From: Dactylorhiza incarnata
Taxonomy: Eukaryota; Streptophyta; Magnoliopsida; Asparagales; Orchidaceae
DNA length: 64,000 bases
Assembly: GCA_033032865.1 (NCBI GenBank)
Contig: JAWHQI010000040.1
Location: 6,059,001-6,123,000, forward strand
Reading direction: 5' to 3'
The translations under genes and the position numbers were made by a program. The first letter of the stretch is position 1, and every line of letters starts with the position of its first letter. Shown one piece after another: positions 44,819-54,770 of this stretch. Below the pieces are notes generated by a model. The model was not told the DNA's origin. It did not search any database and was given only the letters and a program-made list of their open reading frames with translations.

Positions 44819-45256
44819 GGTGATTGTTATCCGCAAAGCAGTTTTGGCTATCCGCACTCTATTTGTATGAGTTATATACGCGCCTTTTAGAAATACACTT
44901 TGTACATTCATTTTTAGGAAACGTGTTCAACACGAAAGTTGTAGATCTCGTCGAGATCTACAACTTTCGTGTTGAACACTTATCCTAAAAATGCATGTAC
45001 AAGACGTATTTCAAAAAATTCGCTATAGTTACACTCAGGTTTCAATCGGGGCGGCAATACGCCTTGTGCGTGCATTTTTAGAAAAAGTGTTCAGCACGAA
45101 AGTTGTAGATCTCGACGAGATCTACGAGATCTACAACTTTTGTGCTGAACACTTTTCCTAAACATGCATGTACAAAGTGTATTTCCAAAAGAGGCGTATA
45201 TAACTCATACAAATAGAGTGCGGATAGCCAAAACTGCTTTGCGGATAACAATCACC
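44819..45256. mobile_element. foldback element with two internal hairpins, 8-bp TSD TAAAAGTA
   Basis: 438 bp. TSD TAAAAGTA at 44811-44818 and 45257-45264. The outer ends GGTGATTGTTATCCGCAAAG are inverted for about 95 bp. Inside are two near-perfect hairpins with about 40-bp arms (44911-44950 / 44952-44991, and about 45073-45162), both built on GTGTTC(A/G)(A/G)CACGAAAGTTG. No ORF. The superfamily is unclear (8-bp TSD suggests hAT-like). A 48-bp direct duplication (45247-45294 / 45295-45342) overlaps the right end. Confidence 0.85.
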
Positions 45257-45342
45257 TAAAAGTATGAGATGGCTTGAACATGAACTTTACAATTAACAAT
45301 CACCTAAAAGTATGAGATGGCTTGAACATGAACTTTACAATA

Positions 45343-45699
45343 TCTCGAATGCTTGAAAAATAAATCACTTAACATTGTGTACTTTTGAATCTTTTGTGTT
45401 TATATATTACATGTTATCACATTTTAATGAAATTCAAGAATATCATTCATAATTTCCAATAAAATTCACTAATGAATATCGTTCTTGAAATTTAGAAATA
45501 TTTTTTTAAGGCTATTATTGAATATATTTTTAAAATATAATGATAAAACTTTATAGGTTTATAATGATTATCTTTTTTGATGTATATCAGTTTATCATGA
45601 TTTTTTTACCTCTACTCTAAATGCGTGCTCTTGATTTTTACGCTTGTGTATTTCCCTCCGTCTTTCACGCTTATCTGTTGTATATTCTATGTCTTATGC
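45343..45699. other. AT-rich sequence, origin unclear
   Basis: No gene. It probably includes degraded Sirevirus interior at its right end, but I see no readable pol motif. Confidence 0.4.
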
Positions 45700-45985
45700 T
45701 CAATCATAATCAATCTGCTATAATATACCCCTGCCTCTTTTGCTAATAACAAAGGGGGGAATAAAATGAGAAATCTAGGGGAAAAAACTGAGCAATCTAG
45801 GGGAGAAACACCATTGATTTAGGGGGAGCACATACATAGGGGGAGTTTGTTGTACTTGCATATATTAAATTATTCATTCTAATATTTTATTCACGATTAT
45901 AATTTACTGCATAATTTGATGAATAAGCACTTGCATAAATGATTAATCTCTTTCACGAGATTTGTTATTATCAAAAGAGGGAGGT
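45700..45985 (+). mobile_element. Sirevirus 3' internal end with multiple purine tracts
   Basis: TTTTGCTAATAACAAAGGGG, then AATCTAGGGGAAAAAAC, AATCTAGGGGAGAAAC, TTTAGGGGGAGCAC, ATAGGGGGAG and finally TCAAAAGAGGGAGG before the TGTTG of the LTR at 45986. Repeated polypurine tracts before the 3' LTR are a known Sirevirus hallmark. Confidence 0.72.
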
Positions 45986-46149
45986 TGTTGAAATATTGGT
46001 TCATCATCTCTTAGTTTTAGAATAACAAATCCTAATTTGTATTTGATCTATTTTGTTTTGTGCTTATTGTGTGCATAAATTATAGGAAAAATAGAGACAT
46101 ACATTGGAGCATGTTCGGGACACACATTGATAGATATGTAAAGAATTGT

Positions 46150-46515
46150 CACCTACCGCCGGCGATAGTGTTACCACTTGTAGTAGTCCTCGTTCTAGAA
46201 TGACTAGCCAATTTAAAAGGACTTGGCGGGAGCAAAGAGCTAAATATGGAAAGCCTTACCGTGTCGCGATAGCGTTATTGCCCGCCGATAATGTTTAGGC
46301 AACTCCATCAAGCTGAGAATAATTGGGAGCCAAATGAAGCATGTGATATCATTTTTGCGCACAGATATATCAAACTACCACGCGGCGATAGCCTTACCGC
46401 GCCACGATTAATGTTGTCTAAGATGATAGCACAAGCTTCCAAATTTAGAGAGAGGTGTAGGAAATCGAGGTATTATCACTATCGCCCACGCGATAGTGCT
46501 ACCGCATGTGATAGA
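46150..46515. repeat. U3 cluster of CGCGATAGYGTTACCGC-type words
   Basis: GCCGGCGATAGTGTTACC, GTCGCGATAGCGTTATTGCC, GCGGCGATAGCCTTACCGCG and CTATCGCCCACGCGATAGTG occur in mixed orientation within 370 bp. The last is about 30 bp before the TATA box at 46531. Confidence 0.75.
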
Positions 46516-47399
46516 TACCTCACAAAGTTCTATTTAAAGATCGTTTCACTCCTCTTGATAAGAACTCATGTAACCACGAATATTTTAGAGAGCCTCTTTG
46601 TCTCAGAACTCCCGAGGAGAACCAAGACTTGCATTCATCAATTCTAAGAGATTTCAAAGATGCTTTTGATTAAAGCTTATTGCAGACGAATATCGAGCGC
46701 ACCTACGACGAAGATCCAGAGCGCTCCTGCCTCGCCTTCAAAAATCCTTTTAGGGAGTTTTGCATTCATAATTTTTTTCTACCTTTGTATTTTGCTTACT
46801 CTCGTTGTTCGTTGTGCTAATATACCCTTATGTTGACGACTAGGTCTAGGTAGGACTTATGATAGAAAATTTGCCTTGTGTTGCCGATTAGGCTGAGTTT
46901 AGGTCTTGGGGGCATGAGGCCTTTCTGAGGATAGATTTTCTAAAGCTAATCGGTTTAAGGCGTAAGTCGATATAAAAAACCAACATAATAGAAATCATCG
47001 TCTTGATCTTCAACGTCATAAAGATCCAAGTTTTGTAATCTTTATTAAATATAATTTGAACTTGTCGCGGGTCACTCGAGGCGCTCGTGAACCGTTCTAA
47101 ACGAACCGTCTTAACTCAGGACGGTCGAATGTGCAAACAGTCACAGAAAATTCGAACAATTGGCAAGAAAACTTTTTTTTAACGTGGAAAACCTGAAAAA
47201 GGGTAAAAAACCACATGGCCGGTTCGGTATCGACCAAATTCTGCTAGTTCTCTAAGTGTTACAAGTAGTAGAATGCTCGAGGGTGACAAGTCACCGCTGG
47301 TTACAAGTATTAGAATGCTCGAGGCTGACAGACCACCGCTCGTTGCAATAAGATTTTGAAGAATATCAGAGTTGCCAAGGACAGAGCTCAGAGAAGCGT

Positions 47400-48170
47400 G
47401 CTCTGAAGCCACGAGAGCTTTGGTGTGCTCGGAAGCGACGGGAGCTTTGGCGTGCACGGAAGCGACAGGAGCTTTGGCGTGCTCGGAAGTGACGAGAGCT
47501 TTGGTGTGCTCGGAAGTGACAGGAGCTTTAGCGTTCTCGGCGTGCTCGAAAGCGACGAGAGCTATGACGTGCTCGGAAGCGACATGAGCTTTGGCGTGCT
47601 CGGAAGCGACATGAGCTTTGGCGTGCTCGGGAGCGACGGGAGCTTTGGCGTGCGCGGGAGAGACGAGAGCTTTGGCGCGCTCAGGAGAGACGGGAGCTTT
47701 GGCGTGCTCGGGAGAGACAGGAGCTTTGACGTGCTCGGAAACGACGAGAGCTTTTGCGTGCTCGACGTGCTCGGAAGTGACATGAACTTTGGCGTGCTTG
47801 GAAGCGACGGGAGCTTTGGCGTGCACAAAAGCAAAAAGGGCTTTGACGTGCTCGGAAGCGACAGGAGCTTTGGCGTGCTCGGAAGCGACGGGAGCTTTGG
47901 CGTGCTCGGAAGCGACGGGAGCTTTGGCGTGCTCGTGAGCGACGAGAGCTTTGGCGTGCTCGGGAGCGACGAGAGCTTTGGCGTGCTCGAGAGCGACAAG
48001 AGCTTTGGCGTGCTCGAGAGTGACGAGAGCTTTGCCGTGCTCGGAAGCGACGGGAGCTTTGGCGTGCTCGGAAGCGACGGGAGCTTTGGCGTGCTCGGAA
48101 GAGACATGAGCTTTGACGTGCTCGGAAGCGACGAGAGCTTTGGCGTGCTTGGGAGCAACCGGAGCATAGG
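47400..48170. repeat. 27-bp minisatellite (about 28 copies)
   Basis: Consensus GCGTGCTCGGAAGCGACGGG plus AGCTTTG; a few units carry an extra 9 bp. With 27 being nine codons, the plus strand is open for 260 codons (VLGSDGSFG repeats) and the minus strand for over 200 (LPSTPKLPS and SEHAKAPVA). No evidence of coding beyond openness. Confidence 0.92.
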
Positions 48171-48174
48171 AGAT

Positions 48175-48345
48175 CTTCGAGTCTCGGAAGCGAGTGTCGG
48201 GAGCTGAAGGAGATCTTCGAGTCTCAGAAGCAAGCGTCAGGAGCTGGAAAAGATCTTCCAGTCTTGGAAGCGAGCGCTGGGACCTGGAGGAGATCTTCGC
48301 GTCTCAGAAGCGAGTGTCGGGAGCTGATGGAGATCTTCGAGTCTC
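48175..48345. repeat. about 39-42-bp GGAGATCTTCGAGTCTCRGAAG repeats
   Basis: Four or so units start GGAGATCTTCGAGTCTCGGA and continue AGCGAGTGTCGGGAGCTG; they merge into GATCTTCGAGGAAATCTTC-rich sequence to 48480. Confidence 0.75.
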
Positions 48346-48559
48346 GGAAGGAAATCTTTCCACTCTGGATGTGTTCTTCAAGTGCTCGCGGGAATTCTTC
48401 AAGCAATCTTCGAAGCCGATGAAGATCTTCGAGGAAATCTTCAAGCTCGCACGGAGATCTTCGAGGGAATTCTTTGGAGCTCTCTTGGGCGTAGGAGACA
48501 AGGTCCCTCATATGAGAGCTCTAGGCCCCCTTTTATAAATTTGGAGAATGGCATTTTGG

Positions 48560-49085
48560 TAATTAAGCTCCTAGAGAATCCGGTTATCTGCACACCAATG
48601 ACCATAAATTTCGTTATACGCACACCCATTGAGGATTTCTCTATACGCACACCCATGATGGGGATTTCACTATACACACCCACGATGGGAATTTCTCTAT
48701 ACGCATCCCCATGATGGAGGATTTTACTATTCACACACATATGATGAAAGATTTTACTATTCACACTCCCATGATGGATGATTTTACTATTGCACTCCCA
48801 TGATGGGGGTTTTATTATTCGCACCCCCCATGATGGAGGATTTTGCTATTCGCACCCCATGATCGAGAATTTTACTATTTGCACACCCATGATGGAGGTT
48901 TTACTATTCGCACCTCCATGATGGAGGATTTTACCATTTGTACCCCTGATGAGATATTTCGCTATTGGCTATACGCACACCCATGATAGGAATTTTACTA
49001 TACGCACACTACAACCATATATTTTGCTATGCGCACACCCTTTATGGAAATTTTACTATACGCACACCCCATAGTGGTTGGTTTT
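48560..49085. repeat. about 29-bp CACCCATGATGG repeats (about 16 units)
   Basis: Units such as GCACACCCATGATGGGGATT followed by TCACTATAC repeat with 27-33-bp spacing. CCCATGATGGG is near-palindromic. On the minus strand they lie just upstream of the TATA box at 48527-48538. Confidence 0.85.
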
Positions 49086-49099
49086 GTATATAATGGGGC

Positions 49100-49660
49100 G
49101 CGAAGGACGTGGTGCGGAGGAAGCCGTAGGGAGGTGCGACGGTGGGTGGTTACCCGGCCGGGCCGGCCATGCGGTGGTGACCGCATGGTGGGAGACGACT
49201 GGGCGTCGGCGAGCGCGACCGATTGACCGGTCACCGGCTGGCGCACGACCCAGTGGCCGCGCGGCCAATTGCTACGCAACCAGTGAGAGGTCGCGCGACC
49301 AAGTGGAGGCCGACGAGGGGCCGTGCGGCCAAGTGTTGCGCGACCGGATGCGGTCCACACGGCCAAGAGGTGGCCACGGTCGTGCGGCTTGGGCGCCGAG
49401 TGGCCACGCGGCCTGGGAGCAGTGGGCTGGTGCGACCGCGCGGCCTGGGAGCAGTGGGCTGGTGAGGCCGCGCGGCCTGAGTATCGCGCGGTGGTGGGGC
49501 CGCGCGGCCAGTCCAGCCGCGCGATCGGGGCGACTGCGCGACCAGGGCGGCCGCGCGGCTGGGCGGCCTGGGTGCCGCCCAGCCGGGTCGCCGTGTGATC
49601 GTGTGGCCGTTCGGTTGGCCGGGCGGAGGCGGCAGCCGCCCGGTCGGGTTGGCGTGGCGA
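49100..49660. repeat. GGCCGCGCGGCC-rich block
   Basis: Very GC-rich; GCGCGGCC or GGCCGCGCG recurs about every 20-40 bp, and GGCCTGGGAGCAGTGGGCTG is repeated at 49407 and 49442. Open frames on both strands (up to 254 codons) reflect lack of AT-rich stops. Confidence 0.8.
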
Positions 49661-49890
49661 AGGCTGTTCCTCGCACCCCCATGATGGGGGGTGCAGTTAC
49701 CCCTACAAAAAATCTTCGGTTCGTCAGAACCTATTTTGGGGAACCCCAACAGAATTTATTTTTTTATTTATCTTCAAAGTTATTTTTCACTGAGATAATA
49801 ATAATAATCAACAATTTTATTATTAAAAAATATTTTTATTAAAGTTAACAATTCCTTATTTCGCTCTTCCTCTAAGGATTTCATACAATT

Positions 49891-50400
49891 TCATGATAAT
49901 TTAGGATTTTAGGGTTTAGGAATGCGGGAGCCTTATGTGAATGAAAGTACCTGCAACAGCAACAGGATGAAGGGGACAATAATGCTGTATGAGGATTAAA
50001 GAAATTTTCAATTATTTAAACCCTAATCAACTAAAGATATTAATAAGTCAAAAAATATTTCATGACTTCCTATGATTTTTTGGGTTCACAGAGAAAAGAA
50101 TTTTTTTGGAATATGATTCGCAGTTGGAATAAGGCTCCGCTCCAGCTCCGAATCTAGCCAAAGTATGCCATAGTTTAGGGTGACCGATTACTCCGAGAAG
50201 GCTCCAGGGTATAGGGGTGGCCGTTTCGGCTTAGAGGAAGGACGACGACGGCGATGAAAGGCTCTCCTGCGTGGTGATCGGCTCCGGCTAGTGAGGTTCG
50301 TGACATCGTGCGAGAGGGGATCTGGAAAGGAGGGGGCTGCGGTTAGAAAGGGGTAGGGCTTTCTAAATTTAATTTTAAATATTAATTAATGATGTGTGAA
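49891..50400. other. upstream flank of the CAF1 gene
   Basis: No gene or terminus recognised. The right half is moderately GC-rich unique sequence; the left may hold the last remnants of the Sirevirus LTR. Confidence 0.45.
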
Positions 50401-50407
50401 TTTCAAA

Positions 50408-50418
50408 TGTATATAAAT
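50408..50418 (+). promoter_or_regulatory. putative TATA box of CAF1 gene
   Basis: GTATATAAATGG lies about 330 bp upstream of the start codon, in front of a CT-rich leader (50470-50640) typical of plant 5' UTRs. Confidence 0.5.
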
Positions 50419-50586
50419 GGCCATTTTATTCCAATCACCAAAAATTCTAGAAATTGTCCGATTTATTTCTCCCCATCCCCATGTTCAATTTTCCTTTTCT
50501 TTTTTACCTTTTCCCTGGAAACCCTAAAAACTCTTGCTGCCACCAATAACCATATCGTTCTCCGCCCGCCGATCTCATCTTCCAAA

Positions 50587-50729
50587 GGTCTGATGCTTTC
50601 TTTCCCTTCTTCTTCCACTTCATTTCTAGGGTCATTTTGAAATTGAGTAGTTGTGATTTTCTTCTCTTCCTCCGTGGTTTATTCATGAGGATGGTAATTG
50701 GTTATGTTCTTGATTCAATATTTACAGTC
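50587..50729 (+). other. probable 5' UTR intron of CAF1
   Basis: AAAGGTCTGATG donor and a T-rich tract ending ATATTTACAG acceptor flank a short AT-rich segment 15 bp before the start codon. Inferred from splice-site appearance only. Confidence 0.4.
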
Positions 50730-50743
50730 CGCATGTCTGAGAG

Positions 50744-51574
50744 ATGTCAGTGATTCCTACCAAAGAGAACGTTCAGATCAGGGACGTGTGGAATGACAAC
50801 CTGACGCAGGAGTTTGCGCTTATCCGGGAGATCGTGGATGACTTTCCTTTTGTCGCAATGGACACTGAATTCCCTGGGATCGTCTGCCGGCCGGTGGGAA
50901 GCTTCAAGTCGACTTCCGACTTCCACTATGCAACGCTCAAGGCTAACGTAGATATGCTAAAGCTGATCCAGCTCGGCCTCACTTTCTCAGACGAGAGCGG
51001 CAACCTCCCTGCCTGCATCACAGGCATTGGATGTGTGTGGCAGTTCAATTTTCGTGAGTTTGACGTTCAGCGTGACGTTTATGCTGCTGACTCTATTGAG
51101 CTTCTCCGCCAAAGCGGGATCAACTTCAAGAAGAACAACGAGCGGGGCATTGACGCCCTTCGCTTTGGTGAGCTCCTTATGTCCTCTGGAATTGTTCTCA
51201 ACGAAGATGTGCACTGGATCACCTTCCACAGCGGCCATGACTTCGGCTACCTCCTAAAGCTACTCACTTGCCAAAACCTGCCTGACACCCAGGCTGGGTT
51301 TTTCAATCTTATCAAGCTTTACTTTCCGACGCTGTATGATGTTAAGCATCTCATGAAATTCTGCAACAGCCTTCACGGTGGTCTCAATAAGCTTGCAGAG
51401 CTACTTGATGTGCAGAGGGTTGGGGTCTGCCACCAGGCTGGCTCTGATAGTCTCCTCACTTTCTGCACGTTCAGGAAGCTCAGGGAGTCCTACTTCAATG
51501 GTTTGGCTGAGAGATATGCTGGTGTGTTGTATGGCCTTGGTGTTGAGAATGTATTGAATACCCATAGTTATTGA
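50744..51574 (+). CDS. CAF1: CCR4-NOT CAF1/POP2 deadenylase
   Basis: This 276-residue protein is the catalytic CAF1 (POP2) subunit of the CCR4-NOT complex, a Mg-dependent 3'-5' exonuclease that shortens mRNA poly(A) tails. The whole DEDDh fold is present. Asp40 and Glu42 lie in VAMDTEFPG, Asp166 in [11 protein letters not shown], His230 and Asp235 in [21 protein letters not shown] (198-207) and [10 protein letters not shown] are conserved helices. [10 protein letters not shown] marks the central strand. Length equals the usual 270-280 residues of plant CAF1 proteins, and the intronless CDS is normal for this family. The ATG at 50744 gives the canonical N-terminus ahead of [12 protein letters not shown] at 50733 is out of frame. 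A leader intron from GGTCTGATGC (about 50587) to TTTACAG (50729) is likely. All neighbours are transposons. Some members of the family respond to stress or pathogens; nothing here shows that for this copy. Confidence 0.97.
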   Translation: MSVIPTKENVQIRDVWNDNLTQEFALIREIVDDFPFVAMDTEFPGIVCRPVGSFKSTSDFHYATLKANVDMLKLIQLGLTFSDESGNLPACITGIGCVWQFNFREFDVQRDVYAADSIELLRQSGINFKKNNERGIDALRFGELLMSSGIVLNEDVHWITFHSGHDFGYLLKLLTCQNLPDTQAGFFNLIKLYFPTLYDVKHLMKFCNSLHGGLNKLAELLDVQRVGVCHQAGSDSLLTFCTFRKLRESYFNGLAERYAGVLYGLGVENVLNTHSY

Positions 51575-52425
51575 GGAAAAACTATAATGAAATAAGATTG
51601 GAATTGGAAAAATTTCAGGGCTCTCTCTCGGCCTCTCGTCCATCTTTTCTTAAGTATAGCTGTTCTTTTGATGTTTTTCGCCACTGCACATCTGATGATT
51701 TAGTCGATTTAAAAGATTACTTTGCTGTATGTCAATATAGTTGATTATGCTGGTTTACTTTACACCAGACGAACCAACAATGATGGTCATATGCTTTCTT
51801 GAGGATGCTTTCTTGGTAGTAATGGTTTTTACTGATATCATGACTCAATTTCTACTTGGTTTTCACAATGTTTGTAAATTGTAATTGGTTATAAACTTTG
51901 GCAGTATAATTTTACTAGTTCTAAAATGCTCTAAAATATCCAAGCCAAGGCTTGAAGTTCATTCTATGTACATTTTTACTTATCCCATCTTACAAGGTTA
52001 TTAAATATCTAGGCTGTGATTTGCTTTCATGATATTTCCTAGTTTTTGTGTAGTTTGGGTGCATGGCATTATTGCTTTAATATGTATAACATCTCTTTAC
52101 CAATAAGATTTCATGTTCATTATATGTTATATACTTCCGAGGGGCTAACCTAATACTCTGTTTGGCTCAATTGCAGTGATGAGAGGAGCAGTGGTGACTG
52201 CTGAGAAAATCTACTGTTCTGCATAGTGGTGGGGAAGGCAGTGAAACTGTTTAGAGGAATAACATTTGCAGTTTTATTTGGAATAATGTGTAGATCAACA
52301 AATTTATTAAAATTAATGTGTAAACGAAATATTGTATTATTTATAAACTAATATAATTGTAATGAAAATAATTTATTATTTATTTACTAATATATTAAAG
52401 CATGCTAGAATATCCGGTCTAGTCA
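51575..52425. other. 3' flank of CAF1, no other gene
   Basis: AT-rich. AATAAGATTGG at 51591 is a candidate poly(A) signal. The stretch near 52150-52280 has a CTCTGTTTGGCTC start, but no terminal inverted repeat could be confirmed. Confidence 0.45.
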
Positions 52426-52427
52426 CA

Positions 52428-53158
52428 CATTACAACAACACTCAAGCCTTTATCTCACTATCGTGGGGTCGGCTATATGGATTTTGTCGCCATTGTGCCT
52501 TATCTTTAGTCATAATCTCATTAATGCCTAAGTACATCGTGTCTTTCCTTATAGTTTCATTCCAAGTCTTCATTGGTCTACGCCTCCCCCGTTTAACATG
52601 CATAGTGACAAAACTCTCACAATGCCTAACAGTTGCCTCTAATGGTCTCCTTTGAACGTGTCCAAACCATCTTAGTCGAGCTTCTCGCATCTTCTGTGCA
52701 ATTGTTGTCACTCTTGTCTTATCCCTGGTACATTCATTCATAATTTCATCCAGTCTCGTGTGGCCACACATTCACCTAAGCATTCTCATCTCCGCAACTC
52801 CCATTTTTTGCTCATGTACACAATGCACTGTCCAACACTCAGAACCATAGAGCACTGGTCTAATTGCAGTACAGTAAAACTTGCCTTTAAGTTTTAATGG
52901 TACTTTACGATCACCTAAGATCCTTGATGTGCCTCTCCACTTCAACTAAATTGCTTGGATTCTATGTATCACATCTTTATCAACACCTTCATCTTTTTGA
53001 ACTATCGATCCAAGATATTTATAGAACTCACTGTGGGAAATTTCTTGATCAGCCAACTTAATAACAAAGTCATCCGTCCTTCTTGCACTGCTAAATTTAA
53101 GCTCCATATACTCTGTCTTTGCCCTGCTCACCCTAAAACCCTTCTTTTCTAAAGTGCC
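52428..53158 (-). mobile_element. RTE-type LINE, 5'-truncated
   Basis: Minus-strand coding begins at about 53158 inside the reverse transcriptase: MSRAKTEYMELKFS, VIKLADQEI, FYKYLGSIVQ, DVIHRIQAI (53131-52946). A stop-containing stretch follows with RKVPLKLKGKF-like and QKMGVAEMRMLR-like sequence, then the open C-terminal part 52771-52442: MCGHTRLDEIMNECTRDK, RLRWFGHVQRRPLEATVRH, RGRRRPMKTWNETIRKD. These are hallmarks of plant RTE LINE ORFs. The 5' truncation is typical of LINE insertion. It ends near a TTGTTGTAATG tail at 52430. Confidence 0.88.
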
Positions 53159-53689
53159 TTGTCAAGATTCAAGTTTTGATTCTAAAGTGTCCCACATTGA
53201 ATAAAAAAAATGTATTGATGTATAAATATGAAATTGTTGAATTATACCACAATAGCAGGCCCATTTGGGCTGAAACTAGGTTTGACCATTATTGAGCCGG
53301 GGGAACTTTAGTTCAGCCTTTGAATACTCACTTATGGAATTTTTTTAAGAGAAAAATGATACTAATTGTAGCTTTACCAAGTAAATTTTTATAGAGAATT
53401 TTCATTGTGAAGATTTTTCTTCTAGCATGAATGTAGCAATGGTAGATGTTAGGTCTTTAATTTACCATTAAATATTGGATATCAGGTTTTACCTTTCTAA
53501 TAAGAGTTTGAGTTTTTGAATACTTGCTTGTTATAATATAATCACTTATTCCCAAACCTCATTCAAAGATAGTAGTTTCCATTCCCCTTCTCACGTGAAG
53601 TCCCTTTTTCTCCGTTTAGTCTTATCTAGTTTGAGAGTGATAAATCTTGGAGACAATTTCTCTTTTAATGAATAGTATTTCAAGTCATT
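53159..53689. other. AT-rich spacer
   Basis: No gene, element terminus or tandem repeat recognised. Confidence 0.5.
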
Positions 53690-53931
53690 TCCATTGTGTG
53701 ATTCCTGCCACTTCTTGATGCAGCATAGGCGTCACACTTTGCCCGCCGCCCTGGAGTCTCACCATGGGGCCCACCTTGGAGTCTACCATGATGACTTTAT
53801 TAGGGCAGCAACCCATACACCCCATCCGTCTCCGCCATAGAGTCACCACCATGCCTTGGGTTGTTGAGGCTTGGGATCGAACACCCGACTTTCTTGATGA
53901 GCATTCATCACCAAGTCTCATCACAAACTGA
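53690..53931 (-). mobile_element. possible tRNA-derived SINE
   Basis: On the minus strand, GGGTGTTCGATCCCAAGCC (plus about 53869-53887) resembles a Pol III B box about 45 bp after AGTTTGTGATGAGACTTGG, a weak A-box candidate. About 180 bp of unique body follow. No clear TSD or poly-A tail was found. Confidence 0.3.
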
Positions 53932-53937
53932 GCACAC

Positions 53938-54136
53938 TTGCCGAATATTTCTACATTTTACCTAAAAAGCCACCTGATAAGCCACCTTATTTTAGAGATT
54001 CAGTTCGTTATCAGATTTCCTCCTAGAGGGTGTGTCGTGTCTGTCGTGTTTCATTCGCATCATTCACATCATTTGCATGAGTCTGTTGAGTTATTTTTTC
54101 ATCATTTGCATGCGTTACATGAGTCGGTCCGACAAA
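53938..54136 (+). pseudogene. gypsy integrase fragment, left half
   Basis: FVIRFPPRG and ESVELFFHHLHALHESVRQRI correspond to the integrase-connection helix of gypsy pol (HIHDLH-like). Cut by the solo LTR at 54142, it resumes at 59419 after the GGATC duplication. Confidence 0.72.
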
Positions 54137-54309
54137 GGATCTATAACATCCCCCAAACAACTAGACCCCTAAGATGGTTTTGTCATGACTAGGTCATGAC
54201 AAAACCATAGGAAGAGCTTAAGACCATGTGAGCTTGGATGAGAAAGAGAAATCCCAGTGGTCTGCATATAGCAGTTTTCAGATACCTAGCCTTGGGTTGG
54301 ACTTTAGGG

Positions 54310-54770
54310 CCTTTCCTTGAACCTTGACTCCACCATAGTATCCCTAACCCATTAGGGGTCTCCTTGGAGCACTAGGGACCCACTGAGGTCAACCAAAGAG
54401 GCCAATTTGGCTAAAGTCAACCTTAACCCCAAATTGGTCAAACTAACTCAATTAGGGTCAATTGGCCTCCACCATGCCAAATTGACCTTGCCCCTACCCT
54501 TATAGTGATATTAGGAACTTAATGGACCAAAAAGCCCCATCATGAGACCTCTAAATTGACCAATTTACCCTAAGTCAATCTTAGCCCTAATTTTGGTCAA
54601 AGTGCCCTATAAAGGGGACATTCACCCTCACCTTGCCGAATTGACTCCACCTACACCTTCCTAACCCTCAAGGGAGTCCATTGGAGCCTAAGCCACCCAT
54701 TGAGGTCAACCCAATTGGTCAATTTGACCAAAGTCAACCTTAAACTAAATTAGGTCAAAATAACCCAATT
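54310..54770. repeat. degenerate long repeats rich in GTCAACCTTA
   Basis: A roughly 315-bp unit (CTAACCCATTAGGGG... at 54345; CTAACCCTCAAGGGA... at 54661) is duplicated, with AAGTCAACCTTAACCCC-type subrepeats. It lies in the 5' part of the solo LTR. Confidence 0.6.

Larger units (their letters stand above)
47063..49751 (-). mobile_element. inverted solo LTR (2.7 kb), TSD GAAYT
   Basis: Minus-strand start TGTTGGGGTTCCCC at 49751, end CCCGCGACA at 47063. Flanks GAACT (47058-47062) and GAATT (49752-49756) differ at one site. The minus-strand TATA TTATAAAAGGGG is at plus 48527-48538. Upstream of it are the CCATGATGG and CGCGCGGCC arrays; downstream (transcribed side) is a 27-bp array. ACGTGGAAAACCTGAAAAAG (plus 47181) resembles the R/U5 of copia Tork-type LTRs. 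It is nested in the Sirevirus LTR. Confidence 0.72.
45986..49890 (+). mobile_element. Sirevirus 3' LTR (family B), split by a solo LTR
   Basis: It starts TGTTGAAATATTGG after the PPT. It shares AGAATAACAAATCCTAATTTG and GTGTTGNCGACTAGGTCTAGG blocks with the LTRs at 25790 and 61035. The left part is 45986-47062 and the right part 49752-about 49890, ending near CTCTTCCTCTAAGGATTTC; the expected CCAACA end is lost. TATA box TATTTAAAG at 46531. Confidence 0.75.

Noticed and set aside
47425..48207. 260-codon ORF with VLGSDGSFG repeats
   Set aside because: Product of a 27-bp minisatellite within an LTR; other frames and the opposite strand are equally open.
49078..49842. 254-codon ORF and opposite-strand ORFs in GC-rich DNA
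   Set aside because: GC-rich repeats within a solo LTR lack stop codons by composition; no domain is visible.
50504..50686. Minus-strand ORF over the CAF1 leader
   Set aside because: Short, Lys-rich and antisense to the CT-rich 5' UTR; better explained as composition.
52150..52300. Possible MITE or extra exon after CAF1 (TTGCAGTGATGAG)
   Set aside because: No paired inverted ends or TSD could be found, and the CAF1 reading frame is already complete.
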